Source: Gentiana macrophylla (taxonomy: Eukaryota > Streptophyta > Magnoliopsida > Gentianales > Gentianaceae). Taken from it: a stretch of 64,000 bases of DNA. The stretch covers positions 84,429,599 to 84,493,598 of the forward strand of contig CM047806.1 of the NCBI GenBank assembly GCA_026214975.1. Direction: 5' to 3'. Position 1 is the stretch's first letter. Each line of letters begins with the position of its first letter. Positions 10,989 to 24,445 of the stretch are shown piece by piece. Below the pieces are notes generated by a model that was not told where the DNA came from, ran no database searches, and saw only the letters and a program-made list of their open reading frames with translations. A program made the translations under genes and the position numbers.

Positions 10989-11510
10989 CTAATTCCGTCC
11001 CAAAATATAACGCATCCTAGTATTTTTATATAGATGTTTTTTCACACAACAAAATGTGTTAGCACATATTTTTTTTTCCAATTTTATCTTTCAAATTTTC
11101 GCGCATATTTATTCTGACTCAAATTTAAGCGACTGTTGAATTTTTTCAGCCTGAATTTGGGTCTGAATGTATGAAATAGGTTTTATGACTGAAATTAAGT
11201 CCAAATAATCAACCACATTCTCACTTGTGTGGAGTCAGAATAATGTGTGATGTATGAAAAAATGCTCCATTTTTCATAGAAGTCTCTCATAATATAAGTT
11301 ATTCACAATACCAAAATAGCATTTATTAACATTTTTCTTCATTTACTCATAATTTATATCCATCTAACCACTTTTACTTGTCTTACAAAAATTGCATTTA
11401 TGATAGTCAAAGGGTGTGTTAGGCATTTTAGCCATACATTCATTACTTTTAACCATTTTTTTAATCAATGTGAAAACTCTATGATGACTTATATTTTGGG
11501 ATGGAGAGAG
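10989..11510. mobile_element. Stowaway-like MITE, 522 bp
   Basis: Terminal inverted repeats of 22 bases (18 matching), sharing the inner TCCCAAAATATAA. They are flanked on both sides by TA (10987-10988 and 11511-11512), the target duplication of Tc1/mariner-type MITEs. There is no coding capacity. It lies 24 bases left of the SIRE-like LTR at 11535. Confidence 0.75.
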
Positions 11511-11534
11511 TAATAAATTAAAAATAATCATGCA

Positions 11535-13261
11535 TTGTTAGAAATATTTTTGCTTTGATGATGAGTGTCAGACTAGCTGTTATAGTGAAAAGCAAAAAGA
11601 TGTCTAGAGCTGAATGTATAGGTTTATTAGAGTATGATATTGTATAGGTTAATCAGACAATCATTGTAATCATCTTAGTGGAGTCTAGGTTTCTAGTGCT
11701 GAGCTGAAGGCTGAGGGATCAAACTCAGTAGATAAGGCTGAGGGTACAAATTCAGTATTGAAGATTTAAGGCTAAGGGTTCAAACTCAGTTATGAAGACT
11801 AAGCCGAGGCTATATAGTTAGAATTCAGGTAAGTCTGTGATGGTCTGGACTAGCTTTATAGAACTTGTATTTGAAGGTTTGAGATTCAATGCAAAAGTGA
11901 TGATTATCTCACTTATTATTAAATATGGTGTACTCTGATCTCACAAATAAAGATCAGATGAAAATTTAGATAACTTAGCTGAGTACCGAAGAACTGGTGA
12001 GATGATACAAAAGTCATCCTTCTGCTAAGTAATCAAAAAAAAGTAAGCAGAGCTGAGTACTTTCAGCATACCAAATCAGAGTTCAAGTGCTGAAATGTTT
12101 CAAGGATTTTTGATCCGTTACTGATATTACTTTGAGAGCAAGTTTGATGATAAGCATCAATAATAACCGTATGATCAAGGGGTCAATCAATGGCTATGCT
12201 TAAAATACCCTTATGAGAATATCAGGACCACATCAATTGGAGCATTCTCATGTGTTGACACACTGTCATGTCAGCAAGACACTGACATATGACGAAAATG
12301 GTGGAGCAGAGCATGTTGGGAGAATATTCCGAAAAATCCAAGAAACGACTATAGAATTCAAACATTGGATTTGCACCTATAAATAGAAGACTTAGCAACC
12401 GGAATGTAGCACTAAGAATACGAGCAATCAAGTGATAATTTCCACAAGATAGTTAAACTGTTAAGTTCTTGAATCCTCCAAAATCTACTGAGCTTTAGCT
12501 GCTAAAAACTAGAAAATCTTCAAGTGCTAAGTTTTTCAAGTATCATCCAGTATTCAAACACTTGAAGATAGAGGCGATGAACTTATTGATATTCATCCAG
12601 ATACAAGCTCAAAGCAAGAATCACTTACTTGATTCATAAACTCTCTTTGTTTTTAACAAAGCTTTTTACTGGATAGTGAAGCATCTACTGGGTGTGAAGG
12701 ACTGTTAATGAGCAGCTGAATCAGAAATATCAGAGAATGAGCTGTGAGTGTGGTGGAGCTGTTGAAGAGGCATTCCTACCTTTGAAGGAACAATGGAACA
12801 TGCTTAGTGAAGCAGCAATCCTAGATGCCAAGGACTAAGTGTTCAGATTGTGAACTGTAGTTATCAGTCAAGGACAATCATCGGTATGTTTTATCTTGTA
12901 ACTGTAACTCAAGAACAATACTGAATTCCTCTAACATCACAAAAGATTACACCATCATGAACCACTATAAACCTTGTCTTTTTACTTCTGCTATTTACTT
13001 CCAGTATCTGATCACATATTCTGCTTGCGTACCAATCCTGCGGATAACATTGAACTGAGCACTTTGCAGAGTCCAAAACACTCAGTTCATCTAGTGTAAA
13101 AAAACAGTGACTTAAAAGGTTTAATTTAATCCGCTGCATATAACTCAACAGAGCATAATAGTCAGCAGACCATTTACTCATCTAATTATAAAAATCTAGA
13201 AAAATTTTAAGTGTCAAGTTTATTCACCCCCTCCCTCTAATTTTGACCCAAGCCTTTACAA
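11535..13261 (+). repeat. 5' LTR of the outer SIRE-like copia element
   Basis: It begins TGTTAGAAATATTTTTGC and ends CCTTTACA, about 1.73 kb, followed at once by a primer binding site. The start is recognisably related to the reverse complements of the LTRs at 13293-15017 and 33538-35303 (shared GTTAGAAATA, TTTTGATGATGA, CTGTTATAGTGAAAAGC), so it belongs to the same family but a different subfamily. Its gag lies far away at 35390 because a 22-kb element sits just inside its primer site. Confidence 0.8.
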
Positions 13262-13274
13262 TGGACCAATGATT

Positions 13275-13286
13275 GGTATCGGAGCA
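13275..13286 (+). other. primer binding site of the outer SIRE-like element
   Basis: TGGTATCGGAGC, one base from the initiator-Met tRNA complement, 13 bases after the LTR end. The following AGAGCT runs into the insertion point of the next element at 13293. Confidence 0.8.
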
Positions 13287-13292
13287 GAGCTT

Positions 13293-15017
13293 GTTGGTCC
13301 CTTGAAAAGGCTGACACAAGTTTAGAGGGGGGTGAATACTTGTCACAAAAAATTATAACTTAAAACAGTTTAGGTTCAGTTTTAAACTTGTGTGGAGTTA
13401 AGCTAACTGAGTTGAGAATAAGTCGAACTGAGTTAACCGGCAGCGGATTAAGTTTTAGCCTTTTTAACTGATCTTGTTGTATCTATGAAAAAGCTAATAT
13501 GCAAAACTGAATTCTGGTGAATGTCAGTTTGTGTGCTGTATGAATCACAATCAGTTCTGATTCTTGTACAAATAATACAAAAACAATCACAAGTACCGAA
13601 GAATAAATGACAGTAAGTAAATGCGTAAATTAAAGTAAGGCAAGAAATTATAGAGGTTCTAGGTGGTGTAATCCTGTCAGTCCTCTCTTCCCCTGTGATG
13701 TAGGAGGAAAATTCCACTAGAACTCTTTGTAGTAGATCGGTTACAAAAAGTCCAAAACTGATAGTCCTTGGCTAATCCCTAGCTTCACTATCTAAGCAAC
13801 TAAAGAACTGGTAGTATTGCTGCTCTGCAACTGCTTCCACTAGTCCTTAGATCCTCTTTTCCGGCTCCATCACAAACACAGTCTACCCTGACTGCAAAAA
13901 CTACTATCCTTGGCAAATCCTAGACCGGAGTGCTTCACAGCCTCAACCATTGATTAAAAATCAAAGTTGGGCTTTGAATCAAGTAAGTGACTCTTGCTTG
14001 TGGTTCTTCAAAGTGTTGATGTCTTGATGAATTCTTTGCAGCTTGAACACTTAGAAGATTTCTTGATATTTCTTTGTAAGCACGATGATGATAGCAATGC
14101 AAAGATGAACAGAACTTAGGCTTAAAGCTTGTAAAATTGTGTGTTTGATCCTTGTTGCTAAGTCCTCTATTTATAGTGTGTAATCCAACGTTCATCTTGT
14201 TTGAATTTGAATCCTTTTAGCTATCAACGGCTATATGTCAGATGTCAGTGACCGTTCTGACATGTCAGTCCATCATTCAATGAAAATGCTTGATTTCTAA
14301 CGTTCTGATTTTCTTTCAGTCCTTGGATGCCTTCTGCTTTAAACTGAGTGTCTGAGAAATGCCAGTTTTAAGCTTTATAAACTGAGGAGGTCAGTTTTCA
14401 GCCTTTAACTGATTTAGAGCATTAACTAAGTTTTTACTCTTCTTAAAAGCTTAATTAGTACTCTATCTTCATCTAATTTTTATCGACTAAATCAGAGTAC
14501 ACCATAACACTTAAGTTATCTAAGATATCATTGTCCTTATGTATCTTAGGTCTTCATACAAGATCCATAAAGTTAGTTCAGGCCATCACAGACTTACTTG
14601 AATTCTAACTTTACAGTCTCGGCTCAGTTCTTCCTTCTTCAATAATTGAGTCTGTGCCCCTCAGCCTTCTAAACTGAGTTTGTCCCCTCAGCCTTCAGCT
14701 TCTAGATAATCCAATTGAGTCTGTGTCCCTCAGCGAACTTACCTTCTTCAAATCCGAGTAACACTTTCAGTTTCTTGATGTGATATCAGCTTCTATATGA
14801 TTTCCAGTTTTCAGTTCTACGACTCCCTATCTATTATAGTGCTTGTCTGATGCAACCTATACAAAAATCAGACTCTAATAAATCTTATATATTTATTTCT
14901 AGAAAACTTTTAGCTTTTCACTATAACAGTTAGTTCCAGCACTTCATCAATGGGGTGTAAACAAACAATTAAATAAAGATGATTCATCATCAAAACTTCA
15001 AATTTTTATTTCTAACG
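13293..15017 (-). repeat. 3' LTR of the minus-strand SIRE-like element
   Basis: Plus-strand edges TGTTGGTCCC and TTTCTAACG. The last base of the usual CTAACA is mutated to G. Very similar to 33538-35303 over its whole length, including the AACTGATCTTG and CAACTGCTTCC stretches. On the inner side lies ATTTCCCCCTATT, the polypurine tract on the minus strand (15018-15030). Confidence 0.9.
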
Positions 15018-17660
15018 ATTTCCCCCTATTTGATGATGCCAAAACCCTCTTTAAAATAAAAGCTTAAAGATAAAAACAAAGTAAACACAAAGTAAAACTG
15101 AAACTGGATTTAACATTAGAATTCTCAAAAACTGGATCAAATTACATAACTGATTACAAAATTAGAACATAAGCTATTAAGCTTGTTGTGTAACTCTGAT
15201 AAACATCATTTCTTTTTCATACAGCCTATACTCGTCTTCTTTGGCTGTGTCTTCTTTAGAGAATGCTTTGTTGTAGTCAACTTGGCTTGATTGTTTCCAT
15301 TTTCTCCACAAAGCTAACTTGGGAAGATCATCATTGTTTTTGTGATAATCTTCAAATTCATCAATATCGATCTTCATACGTTCTCACTTTTCATTTACTT
15401 CAAGTCTTTCTTCCATCCTTCTTATCTTCTTGTGTTCCATCATCTTATGTGAATGATATTTGTCTGATAAGAAATATACCAGGAACTCTTCAAAAGATCT
15501 GTGCTTGTATTTTGCTTTCACATTGCTGTAATCTTTGTGAAATTTCATCCATAGATCACTTGTAGGAGCTGCTCTTTTGTCTCCAGGTTCTTTGTATTTC
15601 AAAATTAGCTATTCTTCACTAAGTTCTACTGGATCTCTGATGTTTGAAATTGAGACTGACTTTCCTTTGTCATCTCTAAGTTCTCCGAGTCTTGCTAGTT
15701 CAGCTTCTAGTTTCAGCTTTTCTTCTTCTGCTTCCCACTTTTTGGCATCATACAGCTGAGTAATTAACTCATGTGTCTATTTCTGGTCTTCTGCCATGCC
15801 TTTTTGTGAAGTGAAGAGTTCTAAAAGTTGAGTCTCTTGACCATAAATTCTCTAATCTAAGTTCCATTCAGCTTGAACACGAATCTCACGGTCCGTAAAT
15901 ATTGTTATCTCTAGTTTTTCCTTAAGCTGGAGGATCTCTGAAGCTGAGTTTGATGTAACTTGCTTGATTGTGTCTAACTTTGAGTTTACAGTAACATCAG
16001 TTTTCTTCCTGTAATCCAAATATCCTGAGATACTTGACAAGAGATTGTTATAATCTCCCTTTTGAGTAAGTAACTCATTCAAAGCAGTCCGTAAGTTTTT
16101 CTGCTGCCAGGAACTCAGTTGGATCTATGTCTTCCTTGATTGTTGACTGAGTTCGATGATCCATAATCATCAGTTCTTGTCCAACATTTTCAGCTTGCTT
16201 TTGATTGTCAGTTGTCTGAGACCCAACTGGCAATCCTTCCTTCTGAGCAACTGATTGTTCTTGAGTTTCAGTTTTGTTTTCAGGCTGTAAAACTGAATCT
16301 TTCTCTGTCAGTTTCTTTGAATCATGATCCTGATCTTCATCATCATTCTTCTTGGGTTCTGATGAGTCAACTAACTTCTTCTTCCTTTGTTGAGATTTTT
16401 CTTCAAGTAGTTTGTAGCATTTTTTAGAAACTCTTCCATAAGAATTAATGCATACAAATCTTATACTTCAATATTCTTTAGAAACCATTTATCTTCAGCT
16501 TTTAAGGTTTCTTTAAATGATTCCTGAGAGTCCACAGTCTTCAATTTCATTCCCATGAAATTGACAATCCTTTCTGGTTCAATGGAACTCTCTTTTTGTT
16601 GTGTCTGCTGAGTCTCTTCTATAGTATCTATTTCTCTGATAATCTTTGCTTATTGTGAGAAACATCTTCACCTAACTGATCATTCCTGGATGTCAGTTTC
16701 AGTTCTTGTTCCCCCTCAGTTGCTGTTGTCTTGCTTGTTTCAGTTCCCTTAACTGTGATTTCAAGGAACAAGGTTCTTTCCACTGCTCTTTTTCCTTCTG
16801 AGTCAGTTTTGCGCTTGGCTCCTTTATGTTCAGCTATTTGCTCAGAGACAGTTTTCTTTCCTTCAGTCTTTGAAGATTCTTCTCTTGAACTCAAAACTGC
16901 TGCAGTCTTCTCAGTTTTGCTTGATACAACAGCTTGTTCAGCTTCTTTTCCACGACTGAGACTCTCTAGGTAATGTTGTATTACCAAACTGAGTGGTTTC
17001 TTTAGATGAAGTCTTCCTAACTTCTTTCTTTCTTCAGCTTTAGCTTGACTGATCCTTTCAATCTCTTTAATGTGTTGCTTCCTGATCTGATTGAACATAT
17101 AACCAGCCTAATTGAAATCAATTTGATCCCAAATGATATTCATTAGATTGATTGTATCCACAGACAAACAATCTAGCCCTTGATATTGTCCAACGACTAT
17201 TTTGCTTATCCATCTGCTGAGTAGGGCAAATTTCGGTTTAAGACTTTGCATTTCTGAGTAAGCCTCTGCTGGTTTCTCTGTTGAAGAAATCTGAGAGACA
17301 AAAGCTTCTCGCTTAAGTGGTAAATTGAGTAGATTAATTGTTTTCTCAATTGGCTTCTTGAAATCAAACAATTGTCATATAATCTCTGTGTTGATACAAA
17401 TCCTTTCTCCATGAACGGTTGTTGTTAGAGAATGCTTCACCACCTTCATTTTTCCCAAAATTGCAGAATTGCTTCCACATCCAAATTTTTCTCCAGTTTG
17501 ATGTCCAACTGATTTTCTAGTCCTTGTATGTTTTTAATTTTCTCACAAAGTTGGCTAGCTAACAAGGTATAATCACATTTGTGTTCAAATTGATCTAAGG
17601 AGAAGGTTTCTCCACTATCTATCAATCTTATTTCTTGAACTTGCTTTGAAGCCATTTTGC
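15018..17660 (-). pseudogene. extra ORF region between pol and 3' LTR (SIRE env-like position), broken
   Basis: Downstream of RNase H and before the polypurine tract the minus strand encodes a separate protein in several frames. It starts near 17655 (MASKQVQEIRLIDSGE) and continues at 17371-17108 (LKREAFVSQISS, LLSRWISKIVVGQ, VDTINLMNIIWDQ). It goes on in the same frame after one stop at 17098-16628, which is Lys/Glu/Ser-rich and probably coiled-coil, then in weaker pieces near 16082-15852 and 15602-15177. It has no RT, integrase or protease motif. SIRE-lineage elements are known to carry an extra ORF at this position, called env-like. I see no clear signal peptide or membrane segment, so that name would be positional only. 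Confidence 0.65.
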
Positions 17661-18057
17661 TTATTCTTTTGAGAGATTGAGAAGATATTTCTGAGGGAAT
17701 AAATAGAGTGATAAAAGGTCGTGCAGTACTGTTTGAAATTCCACTGAGTATTTAGGTATTCGATGCATGTACTATTTGGCTCTTTGTGGGTAAACACGCA
17801 ACATTTTCTGACAAATTCGGTGGTAATTTATTGTGATGTGAGTATTGCCGAATTTATCCTTTTAACCTTTGAAAACCTTTGACTAGGTAAAACTGAGTTG
17901 TAGTTTCAGTAGTCAGTCCTTTGTAAGGGTCAGTTCCTTCCAGGTTCAGTTGTATAGTCAGTTTGAGATTACTGATGTCAATGACTGATTTGTCAAGTGA
18001 GCTCACCCAACATGACAAAGATCAATCCCCTTGACGAATCTCAGTTGTATAACTGAC
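17661..18057 (-). other. spacer between RNase H and the extra ORF
   Basis: About 400 bases inside the SIRE-like element with no domain that I can recognise. It is rich in AACTGA/TCAGTT-like words shared with the LTRs. Confidence 0.5.
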
Positions 18058-19965
18058 TTAACTGACTTTGATAATCTCCAATTCAATTCTCAGTTTTGAA
18101 AACCTTTCTTTATCTAGAGGTTTTGTAAAGATTTCAGCCAACTGGTCCTCAGTTAGGATATAGAGAACTGTGATGTCCTTCTTCTCCACAAGGTCTCTTA
18201 TGAAGTGATGTCTTACATCAATGTGCTTTGTCCTATAATGTAGAACTGGGTTGTCTGTTATTGAAATTGCACTTGTGTTGTCACACATAATAGGTATCAA
18301 CCCTTCTTCAATTCCATAGTCTCTGAGTTGTTGTCGAATCCATAAAACTTGAGCACAACAGCTTCCAGCTGCAATTGAGTTTTGAATTTTGCTTTTTGCT
18401 AAACCATGACACAAGTCTATTTCCAAGTAACTGACATGTGCCTGAAGTGCTCTTTATATCTATTTTGCATCCAGCATAATCTGAGTCTGAGTAGGATATC
18501 AGTTTGAATTCTCTGATTTTGAATACCATATTCCCGCTCAAAGTGTGTCTTTGAGATACTTCAAGGTCCTTTTGACAACTATCATGTGACTTTCTTTAGG
18601 TTTAGTCTGAAATCTTGCACAGACACCTACTGCAAAAGATATATCAGGTCTACTTGCTATGAGGTATAGTAGACTTCCAATCATTCTTCTGTAGAGTGTT
18701 TGATCCACATCTTTTCCTTCTCTGTCTTCATCCAATCTTACATTGGTTCCAATAGGTGTTGCTATCCCTGCACTGTTCTCCATTACAAACTTCTTGATCA
18801 GTTCATTGTGTATTTTGTTTGGTGAATGAAGATTCCATAGTCCATTTTCTTGACTTGTAGACCAAGGAAATAATTTAGTTCACCCATCCTACTCATATGA
18901 ATTTTGCTCTTCATGAGGCTTGCAAATTTTTCACAGAGTTGCTGATTTTCTGATCCAAAAATGATGTCATCCACATATATTTGAACTAGGAGAGTGCTTT
19001 CACCAATCTTCATTCTAAACAAAGTATTTTCAATGGTTTCTTTGATAAAACCATTGTCACCTAGAAACTATGACAAAGTTTCATACCAGGCTCTGGGTGC
19101 CTGTTTTAGTCCATAGAGTGCTTTTCTTAGTCTGAAAACTTTATCTTCTTGATCCTTGATTTCAAATCCAAGAGGTTGTTGTACATATACTTCTTCTTCA
19201 AGTATTCCATTTAAGATGCACCTTTAACATCCATTTGATAAACTCTGAACATTTTGTGAGCTGCAAAGGCAGGAAATAATCTGATTGCCTCTAATCTTGC
19301 TACTGGAGCATAATAAGTTTCATCAAAATCTATACTCCTTCGGCTTGACACTATCCTTTGGCCATCAATTTTGCTTTATTTCTAACAATGTTTCCATATT
19401 CATCAAGTTTATTTCTGAAAACCCATTTGGTGCCAATTATATTTGCATGATCAGGTCTTTCTACTAACTCTCATACTTGATTTCTTTCAAATTTATTGAG
19501 TTCTTCCTGCATGGCTAGTACCCAATTTGCATCTTTCAAAGCTTCTTCTACCTCCATTGGTTCAGTTTGAGATAGAAAACATGCTATCATTGCATCTAAC
19601 TGATTTCTTGTACAAACTACTTCTTGCAAATCACCAATTACTTGTTCCTCATGATGGTCTCTCATCCATTGAAGTATTGGGGGTTTCATTATAGGATCTT
19701 GATTTTCTTGAACTGGTTCTTCATGAATTTGAGCTTCTGGAATTTGATCTGCTTGAGCTTGATTATCCTGAGCTTGAATTGGTTTAGTTTCATTTTGTAC
19801 TGGTTGTTCAATTGTAGGTTCAGTTGTTGGTAACTGAGACTGATCTAGATCTAAAGAGTGTGACAACCTTAACCTTCCCATATCAACAAAAATTGATTCT
19901 GGAGTCTTTTGTGACTGAGGTCTAGAAATTGATTCTGGTTTTTCTTCAATAGTGTCACCAGCAAT
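18058..19965 (-). pseudogene. pol: reverse transcriptase and RNase H of the SIRE-like element
   Basis: The minus strand carries, from 19881 down, a Gln/Pro-rich linker with repeated QAQ and EEPVQENQ words. Then come RT pieces: ALKDANWVLAMQEELNKFERN near 19480-19550, and after frame breaks the catalytic IYVDDIIFG (about 18950-18980), RMGELNYFLGLQV, RRMIGSLLYLIASRPDISF (about 18640-18695). RNase H follows with DSDYAGCKIDIKST, CDNTSAISITDNP, KHIDVRHHFIRD and QLAEIFTKPLD, ending at a stop at 18058. At least four frame breaks separate the pieces. The catalytic DD pair is kept. The upstream part of the polyprotein continues beyond the nested element at 29950. Confidence 0.85.
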
Positions 19966-19970
19966 GTTTG

Positions 19971-20326
<356 letters not shown>

Positions 20327-20338
20327 TGGTATCAGAGC
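20327..20338 (+). other. primer binding site, initiator-Met tRNA
   Basis: TGGTATCAGAGC, an exact match to the usual copia primer site, immediately after the LTR. Confidence 0.95.
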
Positions 20339-23300
20339 ATGGTCCCTTGATCCGGCCATGAAATTTAAAGCTGCGATGACTGGAGAACTCCGAAGCTTTA
20401 CCACAGGTTCAATGTCATCAACCTCCACAACAAGTCAAGCCACTGAATCAACCATGATCAGGGATGACTAATTGTGCGATGGAGACACAAACTCCAGTGG
20501 ATCCACCATCTTAACCACCCAAAACTGAATGGAAAGAGCTATTTTGAATGGTCTCAGACCATGCAATTGGTCATAGATGGCAGGAGTAAATTGGGATACC
20601 TCATAGGGGAAGCTGTCAAACCTGCTGAGAGTGACCCAAAGTATGCAATTTAGAGATCTAAAAATTCCATGGTGAGGGCCTGACTTATCAATTCAATGGA
20701 AACCTCCATTGCTCGACGCCACATGTTTCTGGGCACTGCCAAGGAAATGTGGGATGTTGTCAAAGAAATGTACTCAGATCTTGAGAATACATCTCATATC
20801 TATGAGTTAAAAACCAAAATATGGTCCTGCAAGCAAGATGACAGGGAAGTGACCCTATACTACAATGAAATGGTAGGATTATGGCAGGAGCTGGACCTAT
20901 CTTATGATAATTCATGGGAATGTTCCAAGGATGGAGTAAAGTTCCAGAAAAGGGAAGAAATGAGAGAGTGTACACTTTCCCGGCTGGATTGAATCAAGAA
21001 TTGGATGAAGTTAGGAGCAGAATTCTTGGAAAAAACCCCTTACCATCCACAAGGGAAGTTTTTCAGAAGTGAGTAGGGAAGAGTCTAGAAAAAGGGTGAT
21101 GCAGAAAAGTGCAGGCAGCAGCAGCATGGAATCTTCAACTTTGGCAGTCAATAGGGGAGATAATAAGGGCAGAAAACAGAAGGTCTGGTGTGACCATTGC
21201 AAGAAACAAGGCCACACCAAAGAGACATGCTGGGGAATCCATAGAAAGCCAGACAATTGGAAGCCCAGAACTGACAGGAAGCAGGCCAACCAGGTGAGTT
21301 CTGACCAGGGTAGCAATAATTCTGGATTGTTGCAGCTCTCACAGGAGCAACTTGAACAACTTAGCAAGCTTCTCAAAGCCCAAAACTCTTCCACCACAGG
21401 TGATGCAACTTGCACACTTGTGGAAAAAGGTAACCCTTTCACATATCTAAGCACAAACTGCATGGACTCTTGGGTAATAGACTCGAGGGCAAGCGACCAC
21501 ATGTCAAATTCCTCACATTTGTTTCATTCATATTTTCCTTGTCTTTGGTAATCAAAAGGTGAGAATAGCAGATGGTTCCTTTTCCATAATTGTTGGGAAA
21601 GGCACTATCATCATCACACCTGGTCTAATCTTAAAAGATGTCCTACATGTCCCTAAATTATCATGCAACCTTTTGTCTATCAGAAAATTAATCGGTGACA
21701 CTAAATACTTCTTTGTTTTCTCTGTTGATGGTGTAAATTTCGGGATGCTCATACGGGGAAGGAGGCTGGCGGTGTTAAGGTGGTGAGATTGTACATTCTT
21801 GAGGAAGAGCCTTCCAAGAATGAAGAAAAGTCTAGAAGTTTCCGTTTTTAGTCCACTTGTGTTGATAAGAATAATGTGCTAATGTGGCAGTTTAGGCTTG
21901 GCAACCCTAGTTTTCAGTATTTGAAGAAACTCTTTCCTAGTTTGTTCGTCAATAAAAGTCCTGATTTTTATAAATGTTATGTATGTGAGTTATCCAAACA
22001 TTGTAGGTCCTCCTTTCCTTCCAACCTTACAAGCCAACAAAACCGTTCACTATGATACGTAGTGACATTTGGGGGCCTGCAAGGGTACACACTCTTGAAG
22101 GAAAGAGGTGGTTTATCACTTTTATTGATGATCACACCATAGCAACTTGGGTGTATCTGCTAAAACAAAATTCTGATGCAAAGCATGCTTTTGAAACTTT
22201 TTATAACCTTATTTTAACTCAATTTCAGTCTAAAATTGAAATTTTCAGAAGTGACAATATGACTGAGTACTTTAACTCAATCCTTGGTCTAGTTTTCCAA
22301 AAATATGGCATGATACACCAAAGTTCCTGCCCTAACACACCACAACAAAATGGTGTGGCAGAGAGGAAAAATAGGCACATTCTAGAGGTGGTCAGATCCT
22401 TAATGATAACTTCTAAATGTCCTAAGTACCTATAGGGTGAGGCTGTGTTAATAGCCTGCTATCTCATTAATAGACTACCCTCCAGAGTGCTAGACTTTTA
22501 GAGTCCTCTTGGAAAATTGGCAGAATCCTACCCCACTACCAGACTGATCCAAAACCTAACCCCAAAAGTGTTTGGGTGCATTCCCTTCACTCACATTTAC
22601 AACCAAGGGAAACTTGATCCCAGGTCTAGGAAATGTGTATTTGTTGGCTATTCACCCACTCAGAAAGGGTACAAGTGCTTAGATCCTCTCACACAAGATT
22701 TATGTCACTAGTGATGTCACCTTCCATGAAACCCATATGTTCTTTCACAATCATGTTCAGGGGGAGAACCTGAATGAACATGATAATGACAACATTTCAC
22801 AGTTTCTTTTAGAAAGTGGAGAACCCAATGTCCCACCATTAGATGTTGTGACCTATCAGCACGAGAAAGACAGGACCAACAGTTCAAATGAGCCATATAC
22901 TGATCCTATTTTAGGTCCAAGTGATCAGAATAGTCAGAAAGACAGCTCAGAACCTAGTCCTAAGACCGAGAATCTGTAAATTTCCAGGCCTCACTTATTC
23001 AAGGAAATGAACTCTTCTCAAGAAGGACAAGAACACTCACACAGCAGACACAGAACAGTCAACTTCTCCAGATGAAAGTCCAGAATCTGCTCCAGAAACA
23101 GGTAAACCTCTGGATCCTTGCACTACCAACACCCCACATGAAACCACCACTGAGGATCCACCTAATATGGAAAAAACCATCCAAAATGACCCTCTACTGG
23201 ATATTCCTATTGCCATCAGAAAACCACACAGGGAATGCACAAAACATCCCTTGTATCCCCGTAGCAAATACACCTCCTATTCGAACATCTCCCTAAATAC

Positions 23301-24031
23301 CAAGATTTTCTCCAACACATATCAAAGCATATCCATTCCTAAAAACATCCAAGAAGCACTCGGTTGTCGAGAATGGAAAGCAGCTGTCTATGAAGAAATC
23401 GCTGCCCTAGAAAAGAATGATACTTGGAAAGTTGTTAGCTTGCCTGAAGGGAAGACTCCAGTGGGATGTAGGTGGATCATCACAGTAAAGTACAACTCTG
23501 ATGGGACCTTGTACAAGGTTAGGTTGGTGGCCAAGGGTTATACCCAAACCTATAGTCTGGATTACTCAGAGACATTCTCACCTATGGCAAAATTGAACAC
23601 AATAAGGATCATCCTATCTGTAGCTGTGAATTTGGAGTGGCCTCTTGAACAACTAGATGTAAAAAATTCTTTTTACATGGGAATTTGAAGGAAGAAGTGT
23701 ACATGGATCTTCCACCTGGATTCTCTGGGAAAAATGGGGGGAAGGTCTGCAGATTGAAGAAGACTTTGTATGGACTCAAACAGAGTCCAAGAGCATGGTT
23801 TGAAAGATTTATGTGGTTCTTGAAAAAGGAAGGGTTCAGACAAAGTCAATCTGATCATACCCTGATCACTAAAAGGTCTATGCAAGGCAAGGTAACAGTG
23901 GTCCTTGTCTATGTTGATGATATCATCCTCACAGAGGATTATAAAGAAGGAATCAATCAGATTAAGAAGAGCATGGGAAAGGAATTTGAAATAAAGGATC
24001 TAGGCAGCCTCAAATATTTTAGACGAAGACT
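20339..24031 (+). pseudogene. gag-pol: gag to RT of the nested copia element, first copy (truncated)
   Basis: Gag begins near 20500 (HPKLNGKSYFEW-like, frame-broken) with the UBN2-type core around 20696-20992 (AKEMWDVVKEMYSD, REVTLYYNEM). A zinc knuckle CDHCKKQGHTKETC lies at about 21190-21231. Protease WVIDSRASDHMS (about 21472-21507) has DSR in place of the expected DSG. Integrase pieces at 22052-22435 (RSDIWGP, FRSDN, NGVAERKNRH) keep the D-D-E residues. RT runs from about 23350 to 24031 with YVDDIIL at about 23911 and stops abruptly after DLGSLKYF, where unrelated DNA starts. It is less clean than the second copy: extra mismatches and frame breaks occur near 21541, 21740-21790 and 23290-23330. 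Confidence 0.9.
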
Positions 24032-24445
24032 CTATTGGACTGCACCGTAGGATGGATATCACCTGTGCAAACAGACAAAACTTCCTTCGCCTTTTTGCAC
24101 ACATAGACGGTCTCTTTATTAGATTTTTCTGACGTTACTAATACCTTGCATTTGCTTACTTTCGTATTCTTGCAGAGTTCTTACACCGGTGAGGTTGAAG
24201 ACTACCTAAAAGAAGTAGAATAATTTCGATCGAAAGCAGAGTAATTTCTGCATTTTTTTACCGCACAATGATATTGGCGACCTCTATGGTTTGGATTTGC
24301 GATTGATTTCCTTTTAAACCTATGAAATGATTGTTTTTAGTTTTGAGCAAAAACATTGCAATGTATCATCTGTAAGAAGTATGTTTTTCCTTAAATGTGC
24401 TTCACGGTTGGCAGCAAAAAAAACATTGTAGCCTTTCACTTATTT

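Noticed and set aside
13275..13286. Primer-site sequences considered as possible tRNA gene fragments
   Set aside because: Each is about 12 bases long, adjoins an LTR edge and lacks the rest of a tRNA, so they are primer binding sites.
21011..21502. 163-residue minus-strand open frame, repeated at 25854-26273
   Set aside because: It is exactly antisense to the gag zinc-knuckle region in both copies of the nested copia element. Its recurrence comes from the duplication, not from selection on the frame.
23037..23273. 78-residue minus-strand frame identical in both copies (also 27810-28046)
   Set aside because: It is antisense to the integrase-RT linker of the duplicated retrotransposon segment. 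There is no start context or domain.
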